Below the pieces are notes generated by a model, which had not been told where the DNA came from, did no database searches, and worked only from the letters and a program-made list of their open reading frames with translations. Of a stretch of DNA of 61,502 nt, positions 48,001 through 56,952 are shown piece by piece. A program made the translations under genes and the position numbers. The stretch is taken from contig NZ_NPBY01000079.1 of NCBI RefSeq assembly GCF_002272015.1, positions 1 through 61,502 of the forward strand, given 5' to 3'. The DNA comes from Paenibacillus campinasensis (GTDB taxonomy: Bacteria; Bacillota; Bacilli; Paenibacillales; Paenibacillaceae). Every line of letters starts with the position of its first letter. The first letter of the stretch is position 1.

Positions 48001-48321
48001 AACAAACGTATAATAACGAACATGTAAGAACAAACAAAACATTACCGCATCGGTTAAATTCGCTTCGCTCATTGAACCTTGCGGAAGTTGTAATAAATAA
48101 AAGATTAGACTCGCGACAACGAATATCCGCAAGGATATGAGTAAGAACAATCATGAAGCCCACTCAAAGAAGTCTCTCATGTAGTCAATACAAAAACGCT
48201 TATACTAACGTTAGCCTTTGCGCTAACATAAACGGAGGGCTAACGCTAATGTTCACGCTAATATGCGGCAAAGTCGAAGGGTTGACCTACGCTATTATAC
48301 TAACGAAAGGAGTGCGTTGAT
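47962..48321. other. Intergenic region before the small terminase gene
   Basis: 360 bp without a gene apart from the possible 21-codon readthrough tail. AT-rich with several small inverted repeats. From 48205 to 48254 it holds a cluster of CTAAC-type repeats related to those at the par promoter (CTAACGTTAG 48205-48214, GCTAACATAAACG 48222-48234, GCTAACGCTAATGTT 48239-48253). It probably contains the late promoter, although I see no clean -35/-10 pair. Confidence 0.55.
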
Positions 48322-48714
48322 ATGGCGAAACAATTAAACGCAGCACAATACGTTGCAATCGAATGGTTGTCTATTCCGAATAAGGGCGGCAAGACATACG
48401 AAGAGATTGCGGGAATATGCGGCGTTCACCTCAATACGTTGAAGCAGTGGCGTAAGGATAAGACGTTCGATGCCGAGTTGAAGCGCGCTATCATCCGGAA
48501 CAATAGCCATAAGCTGCCGGAGTTGGTCGAGTCGCTGGCGGAGATTGCTATACGCGATGGAAATGCGGCAATGGCGAAGTTAGCGTTACAGGTTAACGAT
48601 ATGTTGACGGATCGAGTCGAGGTGGATTCGAAGGATAGCGGAAATACCGATATCGAGGCGTTGAAACAGCGTATAGCTGCGTTAAAGAAAGACGATGGAC
48701 ATGCGAAGGAATGA
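48322..48714 (+). CDS. Small terminase subunit-like HTH protein (phBC6A51 type)
   Basis: A 130-residue protein. Residues 1-50 form a helix-turn-helix (AAQYVAIEWLSIPNKGGKTYEEIAGICGVHLNTLKQWRKDKTFDAELKRA) typical of the phBC6A51 family that precedes terminase genes. An oligomerisation helix and acidic tail follow. It would recognise the packaging site, probably in the adjacent non-coding region. AAAGGAG lies upstream of the ATG. Confidence 0.82.
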   Translation: MAKQLNAAQYVAIEWLSIPNKGGKTYEEIAGICGVHLNTLKQWRKDKTFDAELKRAIIRNNSHKLPELVESLAEIAIRDGNAAMAKLALQVNDMLTDRVEVDSKDSGNTDIEALKQRIAALKKDDGHAKE

Positions 48715-49364
48715 CGTTCTATTATAATAGGTAGGAACTCGGTGGGGCGCGGTGTCCATCCATGTCTAAACGGTCATTTTATCAACGAGACGCTTCCGGC
48801 GCGCAGCCTTCCGGAAATTTTCGAAATCGGCAGTCGAGGCGGTCAGTACACGTATGCATAACCGGTGAATAACCGCCTGGATACGGTCACTCTAAGCGCT
48901 GTATAATTTACCAGCTACAAATCGTAGGAATCGCGTAGTAATGCGGCTTTCCGGCGTTTATAACTGGGAATGAATATACTATGCATAACGCAAAAATATA
49001 CAGCGCGAAAGAATGGCGTAGTGGCGCGGCTTCCCGGACACGACTATTGTTCAAAACCTGAGTTTTGTACATATGTCTGTGCATAAACGATGCATAACGT
49101 AGGGGTTACGAAAATGCCCGTTCTCCGCCCCGACGCTTTAACGCGGTGAAGCCCCCAAGGGGGTACCCTCGAGGGCCGCTTTCTGGCCTCCGAAAAATCC
49201 GCGCACCAAAAATAACGTTTGACTTTTCGGACTCGCCGACGCATGTATCTATCTGTGCGCTAATTTCAACGGGGAAATAGGCGTCCTAGCCTTACGATAG
49301 GGTTAACGGTCATCTGACGCAAATTATCGCTAAATCGACGCAAATATTACGGAGGTGTTGACGC
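48715..49364. other. Candidate packaging-site region between the terminase genes
   Basis: 650 bp without a convincing gene. ATGCATAAC occurs three times (48854-48862, 48981-48989, 49090-49098), with a related TGTGCATAAAC at 49078-49088. Two GC palindromes lie close together: CCCCCAAGGGGG (49152-49163) and CCCTCGAGGG (49166-49175). Repeats in a non-coding stretch next to the small terminase gene are what a pac or cos site would look like. Confidence 0.5.
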
Positions 49365-49619
49365 GTGACTCAATACGTACTCGTTATTACGCAGAGTAAA
49401 GCGGAAGCCGAGACGTTTAACGCATTATTTCCGCCGGCAACCCGTAGTTTTCGTATACGTGCGTTCCCTTACGGATACGCGTTCTGTGGTGAACGACACT
49501 ACGAAACGCGCCCAACCGCACTAGTATCGATGATACCGCTAAGCGATGACGACAAATGGGTTCGGCAGTGTTTAAAACCATCGCTGAAACATGACGCAGC
49601 TTACATCGTTCCTCAATAA
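49365..49619 (+). CDS. 84-residue hypothetical protein between the terminase genes
   Basis: The start is GTG behind ACGGAGGTG. The product is TQYVLVITQSKAEAETFNALFPPATRSFRIRAFPYGYAFCGERHYETRP, a small basic protein without a known family. It is followed by a terminator. The position between terS and terL is often occupied by packaging accessory or HNH genes, but no nuclease motif is present. Confidence 0.62.
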   Translation: MTQYVLVITQSKAEAETFNALFPPATRSFRIRAFPYGYAFCGERHYETRPTALVSMIPLSDDDKWVRQCLKPSLKHDAAYIVPQ

Positions 49620-49629
49620 CATATACCTC

Positions 49630-49662
49630 ACGCCAAATCTGACCGTGGATTTAGGCGTTTTT
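49630..49662 (+). terminator. Terminator upstream of the large terminase gene
   Basis: ACGCCAAATC (49630-49639) pairs with GATTTAGGCGT (49648-49658, one bulge), followed by TTTTGCATTTT. Confidence 0.8.
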
Positions 49663-49747
49663 GCATTTTCGGAGTATAAACGGTCATCCAGCGTCGTAGA
49701 ACGCTAATTCCACGGCAAAATCACGTCAAAACGAAAGGAGGGCGCAC

Positions 49748-51541
49748 ATTATCGCCTGGGTTAACGGAAAATGGTTAACGCGACCTGAACGCGAAGCTAA
49801 AATCAACGAAATGGAACCGGTGGTCGTCGTTGTTAAAAGTCTGACTGACGATGAGTTGAGCGCCCTTCACCCGGACGATGTCGCCGAAAGTATAGCGGTT
49901 TTGTCTGAGTATGAGCGCCTTGAACGGATTCACCGCTGCGAAACGAACCTAATCGAGTTTGCGCTCGAATACTTTTCGGAGGCGCGGAATCCCGGCAACG
50001 ATGGCAACTGGGACGGATTCGATATCACCTCGTATGACGAAGCGCCTGAGTTTCACCGTGAAATCTGCGCACTAATGGACGATGTGTCGAACGTTCATAC
50101 CAACGATAAAGTAGCGGAAGCGGCGCCGCGATCTCACGCGAAATCGACGTATTTATCAAAAGCATTTCCGATCCGCGAAATCTGCTACCGCAAGCGCAAA
50201 TACGAAATCATCATTTCGGAGACGCCGGCGGTTTCGAGCGCTAACCTCGATTGGATTGCGATGCAACTTAAGAGTAACGCGAAGCTGCGGGCGGACTTCG
50301 GTCCGTTACTCTCGCCGAAACAACAGGAGAACGTAAAGGATAACAGCTCGGAGTTCATCGCTTGGGAGCCGCGCGAAGACGGTACGAAAAAGTTGCTAAC
50401 GAAGGTAGAGGCGGCATCGACCGGCCAGGCGCTTCGGGGCCGGAACTGGAACGGTGTGCGGCCGGACTTGATTATTTGCGATGACCTCGAGGATATCAAG
50501 TCTAACGCAGCCACGCCGGAATTGCGGAAGAAGTTAAAGGACTGGTTCTCGCAAACCGTCGTACCACTCGGAGATCCACGCGGCAAGAAAACGGCATTTA
50601 TCTACATGGGAACAACGGTACACCACGAGGCGTTACTCGTTGACGTCTTATATAACCGGTCGGACTTTAAATCGCGTGTTTACCGCGCGATTATCGAATG
50701 GCCCGAGCGAATGGACCTGTGGGAAGCGTGCCGGCTCGTATATAAGGATCCGGACAGGCCGAAAGAAGAACGCGTCAAGGATGCGCTCGCCCTTTACGAA
50801 ATGAACCGCGAGGAAATGGATCGCGGAGCCGTCGTATTGTGGCCGGAAGCGCAGCCGATATGGAAACTGATGACGTGGAAATGGGATAACGGTTCTAAGG
50901 CATTCAATACGGAGTATATGAACAATCCGGTCGATGAAGAGTCGATGATCTTTAATCCGGAAACGTTCACGTATTGGGACGGCGGGACATTACACGAACT
51001 ATTAACGCAATATCCGCGCCCGACCAGCGAATTCGACGTTTATATGGGCGTTGACTTTGCGATGGGTAAAACACGCGGCGACTACTCCGCAATTGTTACG
51101 ATCGCGCGGCACAAAGAGACCGGAACTAAATACGTAGTCGATGCGTTCGGTGAGCGAATTAAGCCGGACGCTTTTTTGCGTGTAATCGTCGAAAAAGCGC
51201 TCCGTTTTCAGCCGAATGCGATCGCAGCCGAGGCACAAGCGGCGCAGGAGTTTTTCGTCATGCAGTTGAAGGACGCGCTCCGGAACGCAGGATATCCGGC
51301 CCAAACGCGCGTTAAGGAAATCCATCAGCGGTCGCGTAAAGACCTCCGGATTGAGGCGATGTTGCCTGATATTGAGAGCGGCGCTATTCAATTCTCGAAG
51401 AAACACGCGCTATTGCTGGAACAATTCGAAATGTATCCGGCCGGAACGCACGACGACTTGCCTGACGCCTTAGAAATGGCGGTAAGCATCGCGAAGACTG
51501 GACGAAAGAAAATACGGAAAAAGCCCGCGTGGGCCTATTAA
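49748..51541 (+). CDS. Large terminase subunit, probable ATT start
   Basis: A 597-residue gp17-type terminase that pumps DNA into the capsid and cuts it. The ATPase has a Walker A-like APRSHAKSTYLSKAF (about residue 118), Walker B LIICDDLEDIKS, and an IYMGTTVH coupling motif. The nuclease domain has YMGVDFAMGKTRGDYSAI (first Asp pair) and THDDLPDALEMAV near the end. AAGGAGG ends 5 bp before ATT 49748, and the frame from there reads IAWVNGKWLTRPEREAK. ATG 49811 has no ribosome site. Confidence 0.93.
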   Translation: MIAWVNGKWLTRPEREAKINEMEPVVVVVKSLTDDELSALHPDDVAESIAVLSEYERLERIHRCETNLIEFALEYFSEARNPGNDGNWDGFDITSYDEAPEFHREICALMDDVSNVHTNDKVAEAAPRSHAKSTYLSKAFPIREICYRKRKYEIIISETPAVSSANLDWIAMQLKSNAKLRADFGPLLSPKQQENVKDNSSEFIAWEPREDGTKKLLTKVEAASTGQALRGRNWNGVRPDLIICDDLEDIKSNAATPELRKKLKDWFSQTVVPLGDPRGKKTAFIYMGTTVHHEALLVDVLYNRSDFKSRVYRAIIEWPERMDLWEACRLVYKDPDRPKEERVKDALALYEMNREEMDRGAVVLWPEAQPIWKLMTWKWDNGSKAFNTEYMNNPVDEESMIFNPETFTYWDGGTLHELLTQYPRPTSEFDVYMGVDFAMGKTRGDYSAIVTIARHKETGTKYVVDAFGERIKPDAFLRVIVEKALRFQPNAIAAEAQAAQEFFVMQLKDALRNAGYPAQTRVKEIHQRSRKDLRIEAMLPDIESGAIQFSKKHALLLEQFEMYPAGTHDDLPDALEMAVSIAKTGRKKIRKKPAWAY

Positions 51542-51561
51542 TAACGAAGGAGGTGCGCGAA

Positions 51562-53124
51562 TTGACGAAACTGTTTGATACCGGGCAGCAATACCCGCCC
51601 GCCAAGGATCTTCCGCGATTAGCGAAGTACAAACGCGGCCGCATCATCTTCGACGGGCGCCATGCGGAAATTTACGAACGCGCAACGTCATTGCTCAAAG
51701 ACACGCCGCACGCCTCACAGCTTGAGACGCTATTTATTGCGGTTAACTTGATGGACATTTTGCTCACGAAGCCGGCTGATTTGCTAACGGGCGAGCCGCC
51801 AACGTACGAAGCCGGCACCGGACCAGGAACGCGCGAACAAGAACGCCTCGACTCGATCGTTGAGGAAAACGATCTTACGCAAATGGTCCACGAATTAGTT
51901 ATCGGCGGCGGTTATCGCGGTGACTCGTGGATTAAATCGTACTATGCGCCGCGGGCCGATGTGAGTGAGACGCTAGCGCTCGGACTTGATGCGCCAACTC
52001 CTCCGCCTGAACCGATTATCGAGGCGGTGCCAGCGAATATCGTCTTTCCGGAGCTGTCCATCGGATCGCGCAAGAAATACAAAGCGGTGAACGTTGCGTG
52101 GGTCGAGTGGGTCGAAGAGCCTGGCGGCAAAATAAAGCGCTGGTTTTTCGGCAAGCACGTCAACGCCACGCCATATCTTCACGTTGAGCGCTATGTGCCG
52201 GGATATATCGTTTACGAAAAGTACAAACTCGATTTCCTTGCGGTCAATAACGAATGGGGCGCGCCGATCTCGACGTACACAATCGGCGAAAGGGTATCGA
52301 CCGGTCGCGAAACTGACATCGAACCTACCGGAACCGACCGACTGCTCGTACATCACATTCCGTATAAAAGCGTGGATGACCGTTGGGAAGGAATTAGCGG
52401 CGTCGAGAAGATTGAGAGCGTGTTGAGCGCGATAAATGAACGCCTGGCGCAGATCGATTATATCCTGTGGAAGCACTCGGATCCGATGATGTATGGACCG
52501 GACGATATTGATGACGACGCAGAGTCCACGCTTAGAGCAGGCGGGCGGTACATTCCGGTCGCAAAAGACGGCGTTAAACCGGGCTATATGACGTGGGAGG
52601 GACAACTCGAATCTGCGTTTAAAGAGCTCGATATCCTGCTCGGTATCGTTTACCAGATGTCCGAAACTCCGCAATGGTTGTTCGGCACGACACTCGCCAA
52701 CGATAAAGGCGGAACCGGCACGTCTCATACAGACTCGGCCGCCATTAAAGCGCGGTTCATGCCGATTCTTTCGAAGGTTAACCGCATCCGAGCGCACGTT
52801 GACCGCGCGTTACGTGACGCAATTTGGACCGTAATGCAACTCGAAAACTACGCAAACAAAGGCGTGGCCGGCTTCGAGAAGTATGAACCGGTATATCCGA
52901 CGATTAACTGGCGTGACGGCATTCCGCAGGATCCGAAAGAAGCCGCAGAGGTGGCCGCAATCCGGACGGGCGGCAAGCCGACGCAATCCGTTGGAGACGC
53001 GATTAAACAACTGGACGGCGTCAGTGACGCGCAGGCTGCGGAGATGGTAAAACGCATTGATGACGACGAGAAGCGTGTGAGCGGAACAGTCGACGGAACG
53101 GTATTTAACGAAGTGGTGGTGTAG
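51562..53124 (+). CDS. Portal protein (SPP1 gp6-like)
   Basis: A 520-residue portal. The N-terminal region (RGRIIFDGRHAEIYERATSLL; LTKPADLLTGEPPTYEAG) and the later QIDYILWKHSDPMMYGPDD and LFGTTLANDKGGTGTSHTDSAA segments match the SPP1-type portal family. It forms the dodecameric ring at the DNA-entry vertex. TTG 51562 has AAGGAGG at the right spacing; an upstream GTG overlaps the terminase stop and is less likely. Confidence 0.9.
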   Translation: MTKLFDTGQQYPPAKDLPRLAKYKRGRIIFDGRHAEIYERATSLLKDTPHASQLETLFIAVNLMDILLTKPADLLTGEPPTYEAGTGPGTREQERLDSIVEENDLTQMVHELVIGGGYRGDSWIKSYYAPRADVSETLALGLDAPTPPPEPIIEAVPANIVFPELSIGSRKKYKAVNVAWVEWVEEPGGKIKRWFFGKHVNATPYLHVERYVPGYIVYEKYKLDFLAVNNEWGAPISTYTIGERVSTGRETDIEPTGTDRLLVHHIPYKSVDDRWEGISGVEKIESVLSAINERLAQIDYILWKHSDPMMYGPDDIDDDAESTLRAGGRYIPVAKDGVKPGYMTWEGQLESAFKELDILLGIVYQMSETPQWLFGTTLANDKGGTGTSHTDSAAIKARFMPILSKVNRIRAHVDRALRDAIWTVMQLENYANKGVAGFEKYEPVYPTINWRDGIPQDPKEAAEVAAIRTGGKPTQSVGDAIKQLDGVSDAQAAEMVKRIDDDEKRVSGTVDGTVFNEVVV

Positions 53125-53127
53125 TGA

Positions 53128-53964
53128 ATGGTTACACTGCCGCACGATCCGACGTACGATCGCGATATCGAGATATTAGTCCGCGCCTACAAAAAAGCGA
53201 TACGCGATATCTCGAACGAGCTCTCACGCTTGGAATTGACGGACATGTCGCGGGCCAATTCGCAGGCTGCACTCGCCGAGGTCGCGAAGACACTCGCATC
53301 ACTTAACGATGAATCTGCGGAATGGGTTAAAGCGTACATTCCAAAGGCCGCGACCGATGGCGTCGTACAGGCAATTATCGGCCTCGGCGTTGCAGAAACG
53401 GTGGATGAGGCGGCCAAAATAGCGAAGTTTAACCGCCTCAACCGCGAATTTGTCGCGACAGCAATCGCGGACACACAGGCGGATCTCTTAGCGGTTACGC
53501 AAAACATCGACCGCAAAGTCCGTATCGCAGTGCGCCAGGCAACGGCCGATGCCATGCGCGCAAATCTTGCGAAGGGAATTAACGGACGGCGCACGATAAG
53601 CCGCGATATCCTGGCGAATATGCGCAATTCGCTCGGCGAAGCGGTTAACACCGGAATTATTGACGCTGCCGGCCGCCGTTGGAAGCCGGAAGCCTACGTC
53701 GAGATGGTGACGCGCACTAAAATGGCGCAGACACACCGCGAGGTAACGATGAATGAAGCGCTTGGTCGCGGGGCAATGTACGGCCGGATTTCGAGGCACG
53801 GCGCAAAGGATGCGTGTGCGAATTACGAAGGAATGATCGTAAAGTTAACGCCGGATGCTCCGGGGAATTACCGTTATGTCGGCGACTTACCTCGACGTGA
53901 AATATTTCATCCGCGCTGTCGGCACACAATCACGCCGGTACGCGATCCATTGAACGCCATTTAG
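53128..53964 (+). CDS. Minor capsid protein (MuF/Phage_min_cap2-like)
   Basis: A 278-residue head protein. The long helical N-terminal half is followed by AYVEMVTRTKMAQTHREVTMNEALGRG (about residue 190) and an ARKDAC-type Cys/His end (GAKDACANYEG; YFHPRCRHT-like FHPRCRHTITPV). This matches phage minor capsid protein 2. It sits between portal and scaffold as expected. Confidence 0.88.
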   Translation: MVTLPHDPTYDRDIEILVRAYKKAIRDISNELSRLELTDMSRANSQAALAEVAKTLASLNDESAEWVKAYIPKAATDGVVQAIIGLGVAETVDEAAKIAKFNRLNREFVATAIADTQADLLAVTQNIDRKVRIAVRQATADAMRANLAKGINGRRTISRDILANMRNSLGEAVNTGIIDAAGRRWKPEAYVEMVTRTKMAQTHREVTMNEALGRGAMYGRISRHGAKDACANYEGMIVKLTPDAPGNYRYVGDLPRREIFHPRCRHTITPVRDPLNAI

Positions 53965-54052
53965 GGCGTTTTCTTCTTGTCCGAACGTTCATGACGTTAA
54001 ACTGCAACGGAAACCATGCGCTACGCGGCGCTAAAACGCGGGAGGAACCGAA

Positions 54053-54751
54053 ATGAATAACGATAACATTCGCTATAGATATCCGTTAGATTTGCAATTG
54101 TTCGCGGAGGAAGCACCGCCAACTGATCCGGAGACGCCGCCTGCAGATCCGCAAGACCCGCCGAAAATGGTGCCGCAAGACGAGGTCGATCGGATTGTCG
54201 CAGATAGACTCGCACGCGAACGTAAGAAATACGGAGATTACGACGATATCAAGGCGAAGTTGGCAGACTTGGAGAAGGCGGAAGACGAGCGCAAGAAAGC
54301 GGAACTGTCCGAAGTCGAGCGTTTGGCTGCCGAATTGGACGAAGCACGTAAGAAAGCGCAAGAGGCGGAGGAGCGCGGTACTAGCGCAATTACCGCTGCA
54401 AATAAACGTCTGATTAACGCAGAGTTTAAAGCGTTGGCTCGCGAACACAACATTCCGGCCGACCGGTTAACTGCTGCGCTAAGATTGGCGGATTTAAGTA
54501 GTGTTACCGTCGATGATGACGGAAATGCGCAAGGCGTTGAGGACGCGGTTAAAGCGTTGATCGAGGCGAATCCGTATTTGGCCGAAAAGCCACAACCGAA
54601 ACATATCGGAGGCGCGAGCGGAGGTGCTGGCGGAGAACCTGATGATAAGACGAAGGACCAACTGCTGGCCGAAGCGAAGGCGCTTGCTGAGAGAAACCCA
54701 ACACCGGACGCAATTGCAGCATATACCAAGCTCAAGCGAGAGCTCTCCTAA
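54053..54751 (+). CDS. Capsid scaffolding protein (DUF4355-like)
   Basis: A 232-residue scaffold. The N-terminal YPLDLQLFAEEAPPTDPE is the typical scaffold opening. A charged coiled coil follows (about residues 45-110, LADLEKAEDERKKAELSEVERLAAELDEARKKAQEAEE) and a helical C-terminus. It templates procapsid assembly and is probably expelled or degraded. GGAGG lies before the ATG. Confidence 0.88.
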   Translation: MNNDNIRYRYPLDLQLFAEEAPPTDPETPPADPQDPPKMVPQDEVDRIVADRLARERKKYGDYDDIKAKLADLEKAEDERKKAELSEVERLAAELDEARKKAQEAEERGTSAITAANKRLINAEFKALAREHNIPADRLTAALRLADLSSVTVDDDGNAQGVEDAVKALIEANPYLAEKPQPKHIGGASGGAGGEPDDKTKDQLLAEAKALAERNPTPDAIAAYTKLKRELS

Positions 54752-54762
54752 TAATTTAAGCC

Positions 54763-54796
54763 AAGGCGACCCGAAATGGGCCGTCTTTTTTGTTTT
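54763..54796 (+). terminator. Attenuator-like terminator before the major capsid gene
   Basis: AAGGCGACCC (54763-54772) pairs with GGGCCGTCTT (54778-54787), one A-C mismatch, and is followed by T-rich sequence. It lies inside the head operon between scaffold and major capsid genes, so it may be partial or regulatory. Confidence 0.7.
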
Positions 54797-54828
54797 ACCA
54801 AAAACCAATATAACGGAGGAATTTATTC

Positions 54829-55920
54829 ATGTCTAAGATTTTTAACTACGATCTCATCGGCAAGCCGGAGTCCGTCACAGAACAGATTTTGATGCTCAAC
54901 CCGTATCAAACGCCAATGCTTTCCATGCTCGGTTTTGCAGGCGCGGTAAATCAAGTCGAGCACGCCTGGTTCGAAGATTCGATGTTTGCGACTGAATCCA
55001 CGATCACCGCTGACATCGATGCTGTCGCAACTTCCGTCGTGGTCGCATCTGTTGAGCCATTCCGCTCCGGCGACGTCGTTAAAGTTGGAGAGGAGCTGCT
55101 GAAAGTTACCGCAATCAACGGCGGGACTAAAACGCTGACTGTATTGCGGGGCTACGCAGGAACTACGGCCGCTGCCGCAACATCCGGAGCAGCTATCGAG
55201 TTCCAGTTTACGGAAGGCGTCGAAGGTGCTGACGCGATTGCCGCTCGCTACAAAGCGCGCGTTCGTAAGTCGAATATTACGCAAATCTTTACGGACACGG
55301 TCGAAGTTACCGGTACTGCAGCCGCCGTCGCGAACTACGGTATCGCCGATATCTACACGTACGAGCAATCGAAGAAGCAGCTTGAACTCGCGTTGCAGTT
55401 GGAAAAAGCGCTGATCAACGGCATCAAGTACGAAAACGGCGCCGTTCGTCAAATGGCCGGCGTACGCAGTCTCGTACAAACTAACGTTAAAGATGCCGCA
55501 GGTGCTGCACTGACTCTCGACCTGGTTAACGACAGCCTGCAGGCGATCTATGAAAAAGGCGGATTCGCTACCGGTGGTAACTACGAAATCGTCGTACCGG
55601 CCAAGCAGAAACGCGTCGTATCGAGCTTTGGAGCGGACTTGGTTCGCGTTGATCAAGCGGATGAGCGTCGCGGTACTGTCGTATCTCGTCTGACTACCGA
55701 TTTCGGCGAGTTCCCGGTTTCCATCAACGATAACCTCGCGCCTAACGAGCTGTTCATCATCGATAAGAACCGCGCGAAGATCCGTCCATTGAATGGCCGC
55801 GACTTCCAACACGAATACCTCGGTAAGAAAGGCGATTACTACCAAGGTATGATCGTCGGTGAGTACACGCTCGAGCTGCATCAAGAGCAAGCACACGCAC
55901 GCATCAAAGGTTTGGCGTAA
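54829..55920 (+). CDS. Major capsid protein (DUF5309/SU10-like)
   Basis: A 363-residue HK97-fold major capsid protein. It shows YDLIGKPESVTEQILMLNPYQTPMLSMLG, a Gly/Thr-rich insertion (TKTLTVLRGYAGTTAAAA), and DTVEVTGTAAAVANYGIADIYTYEQSKKQLELALQLEKALINGI, the signature of the DUF5309/SU10 group. The strong GGAGG-ATG start and optimised codons fit high expression. It forms the capsid shell. Confidence 0.92.
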   Translation: MSKIFNYDLIGKPESVTEQILMLNPYQTPMLSMLGFAGAVNQVEHAWFEDSMFATESTITADIDAVATSVVVASVEPFRSGDVVKVGEELLKVTAINGGTKTLTVLRGYAGTTAAAATSGAAIEFQFTEGVEGADAIAARYKARVRKSNITQIFTDTVEVTGTAAAVANYGIADIYTYEQSKKQLELALQLEKALINGIKYENGAVRQMAGVRSLVQTNVKDAAGAALTLDLVNDSLQAIYEKGGFATGGNYEIVVPAKQKRVVSSFGADLVRVDQADERRGTVVSRLTTDFGEFPVSINDNLAPNELFIIDKNRAKIRPLNGRDFQHEYLGKKGDYYQGMIVGEYTLELHQEQAHARIKGLA

Positions 55921-55937
55921 GCCGACCGCAAATAAGC

Positions 55938-55959
55938 GGAGCCTGTTAACGCAGGCTCC
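55938..55959 (+). terminator. Strong hairpin after the major capsid gene
   Basis: GGAGCCTG (55938-55945) pairs perfectly with CAGGCTCC (55952-55959) across TTAACG. There is no T-run, so it may be an RNA-stability or processing hairpin raising capsid mRNA levels instead of a terminator. Confidence 0.6.
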
Positions 55960-55982
55960 CGTTATATGACGGAGGTTTTACG

Positions 55983-56231
55983 ATGAAAAAATATACGTCT
56001 CGGTACGCTGAACTTTCGTTCTATGTCAACGGCAAAGAGCGCAAGTTTAGCGCCGGGGTTTACGTAGCCGCAACGCCGGAAGAGATTGCGGTGCTTAATC
56101 GTCTGGTGGACGCGATTCCCGTAGACGAGGCGCCGAAAACGGAGGAGCCGGCCGCCAAAGAAAAGCCGGTCAAAGAGGATGCGAAAGCACCTAAAACGCC
56201 GCGAAAGGCCAGCGCGTCCTCCGATAAATAA
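55983..56231 (+). CDS. 82-residue head accessory protein
   Basis: A beta-rich start (SRYAELSFYVNGKERKFSAGVYVAATPEEIAVLNRL) and a Lys/Pro/Glu-rich disordered tail (TEEPAAKEKPVKEDAKAPKTPRKAS). It lies in the head-completion position between capsid and connector genes. No family can be named with certainty. Confidence 0.65.
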   Translation: MKKYTSRYAELSFYVNGKERKFSAGVYVAATPEEIAVLNRLVDAIPVDEAPKTEEPAAKEKPVKEDAKAPKTPRKASASSDK

Positions 56232-56245
56232 CGGAGGTGGGCCGT

Positions 56246-56635
56246 ATGGCTATTACGGTAATTGAAGCAGACACGTACATCGACGCAAACTGTATCGATA
56301 TCGAGGATTGGACGGATTGTGACGTCGCGAAAAAACAACGAATATTAACGGTCGCTGAACGCACACTCACGTACAAGTTTCCGAAATACACGATACCGGC
56401 CGCTGCGGTGTACGAGTTTGCGAACGAACTTGCGATCGCGTTTAACGATACGAACCGCCTGCAGATGCAAGGCGTTGCTTCATTCGGACTGACGGGCGTT
56501 GCGAATTTCACGTTCAAGGATTGGGCGAAGTCGGGCCTGACCGCGTGGATACCGGACTCTGCGCTCGACATCATCGGCGATGCAAACGGCGGTATCAAGC
56601 TCGGACGAAGATCGCTAAAGTGGGTGACGATGTAA
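56246..56635 (+). CDS. Head-tail connector (YqbG-like)
   Basis: A 129-residue connector (TVIEADTYIDANCIDIEDWTDCDVAKKQRILTVAERTLTYKFPKY). The N-terminal A-D-x-Y-I-x pattern and length match gp15/YqbG-type adaptors that sit under the portal. ATG 56246 has GGAGG at 8 bp. The stop overlaps the next ATG (TAATG). Confidence 0.78.
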   Translation: MAITVIEADTYIDANCIDIEDWTDCDVAKKQRILTVAERTLTYKFPKYTIPAAAVYEFANELAIAFNDTNRLQMQGVASFGLTGVANFTFKDWAKSGLTAWIPDSALDIIGDANGGIKLGRRSLKWVTM

Positions 56636-56952
56636 TGGCGTGGATCCCACTTAAGCAAACGGTCATAATCACGAAGCCTGCGTCAAAGGACGGTTGGGGC
56701 GTAGTTATCCCAGGTGTCAGCACCGTCGTTAAGGCGCGCGTATCCGAAGAGACCCGCGTAATAAAGAACAACCTCGGCGAAGAGGCCGTATCGAACATGA
56801 CGATATACCTCAGTAGGCTTGCAGACGTTTCGTACGACGACACGATAACGTTCACGAACGAATTAGGTGTCACGATCAATCGAAAACCGATGCTGATACA
56901 GCCGAAACGTTGGATCAACGGAAAAGCCGTTCTGACGGAGGTGTACGTCTGA
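56635..56952 (+). CDS. Head closure protein (YqbH-like)
   Basis: A 105-residue beta-barrel-like protein (PLKQTVIITKPASKDGWGVVIPGVSTVVKARVSEETRVIKNNLGEEAVSNMTIYLSRL) in the stopper/head-closure position. It is coupled on both sides by TAATG/TGATG overlaps. The assignment is by order and sequence look. Confidence 0.75.
   Translation: MAWIPLKQTVIITKPASKDGWGVVIPGVSTVVKARVSEETRVIKNNLGEEAVSNMTIYLSRLADVSYDDTITFTNELGVTINRKPMLIQPKRWINGKAVLTEVYV

Noticed and set aside
51973..52797. 274-codon minus-strand frame opposite the portal gene
   Set aside because: Arginine- and serine-rich composition typical of antisense reading; no start signals.
54823..55896. Long open frame on the minus strand opposite the major capsid gene (357 codons)
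   Set aside because: It mirrors the highly biased codons of the capsid gene, has no ribosome site and no recognisable domains, so it is a shadow of the plus-strand gene.
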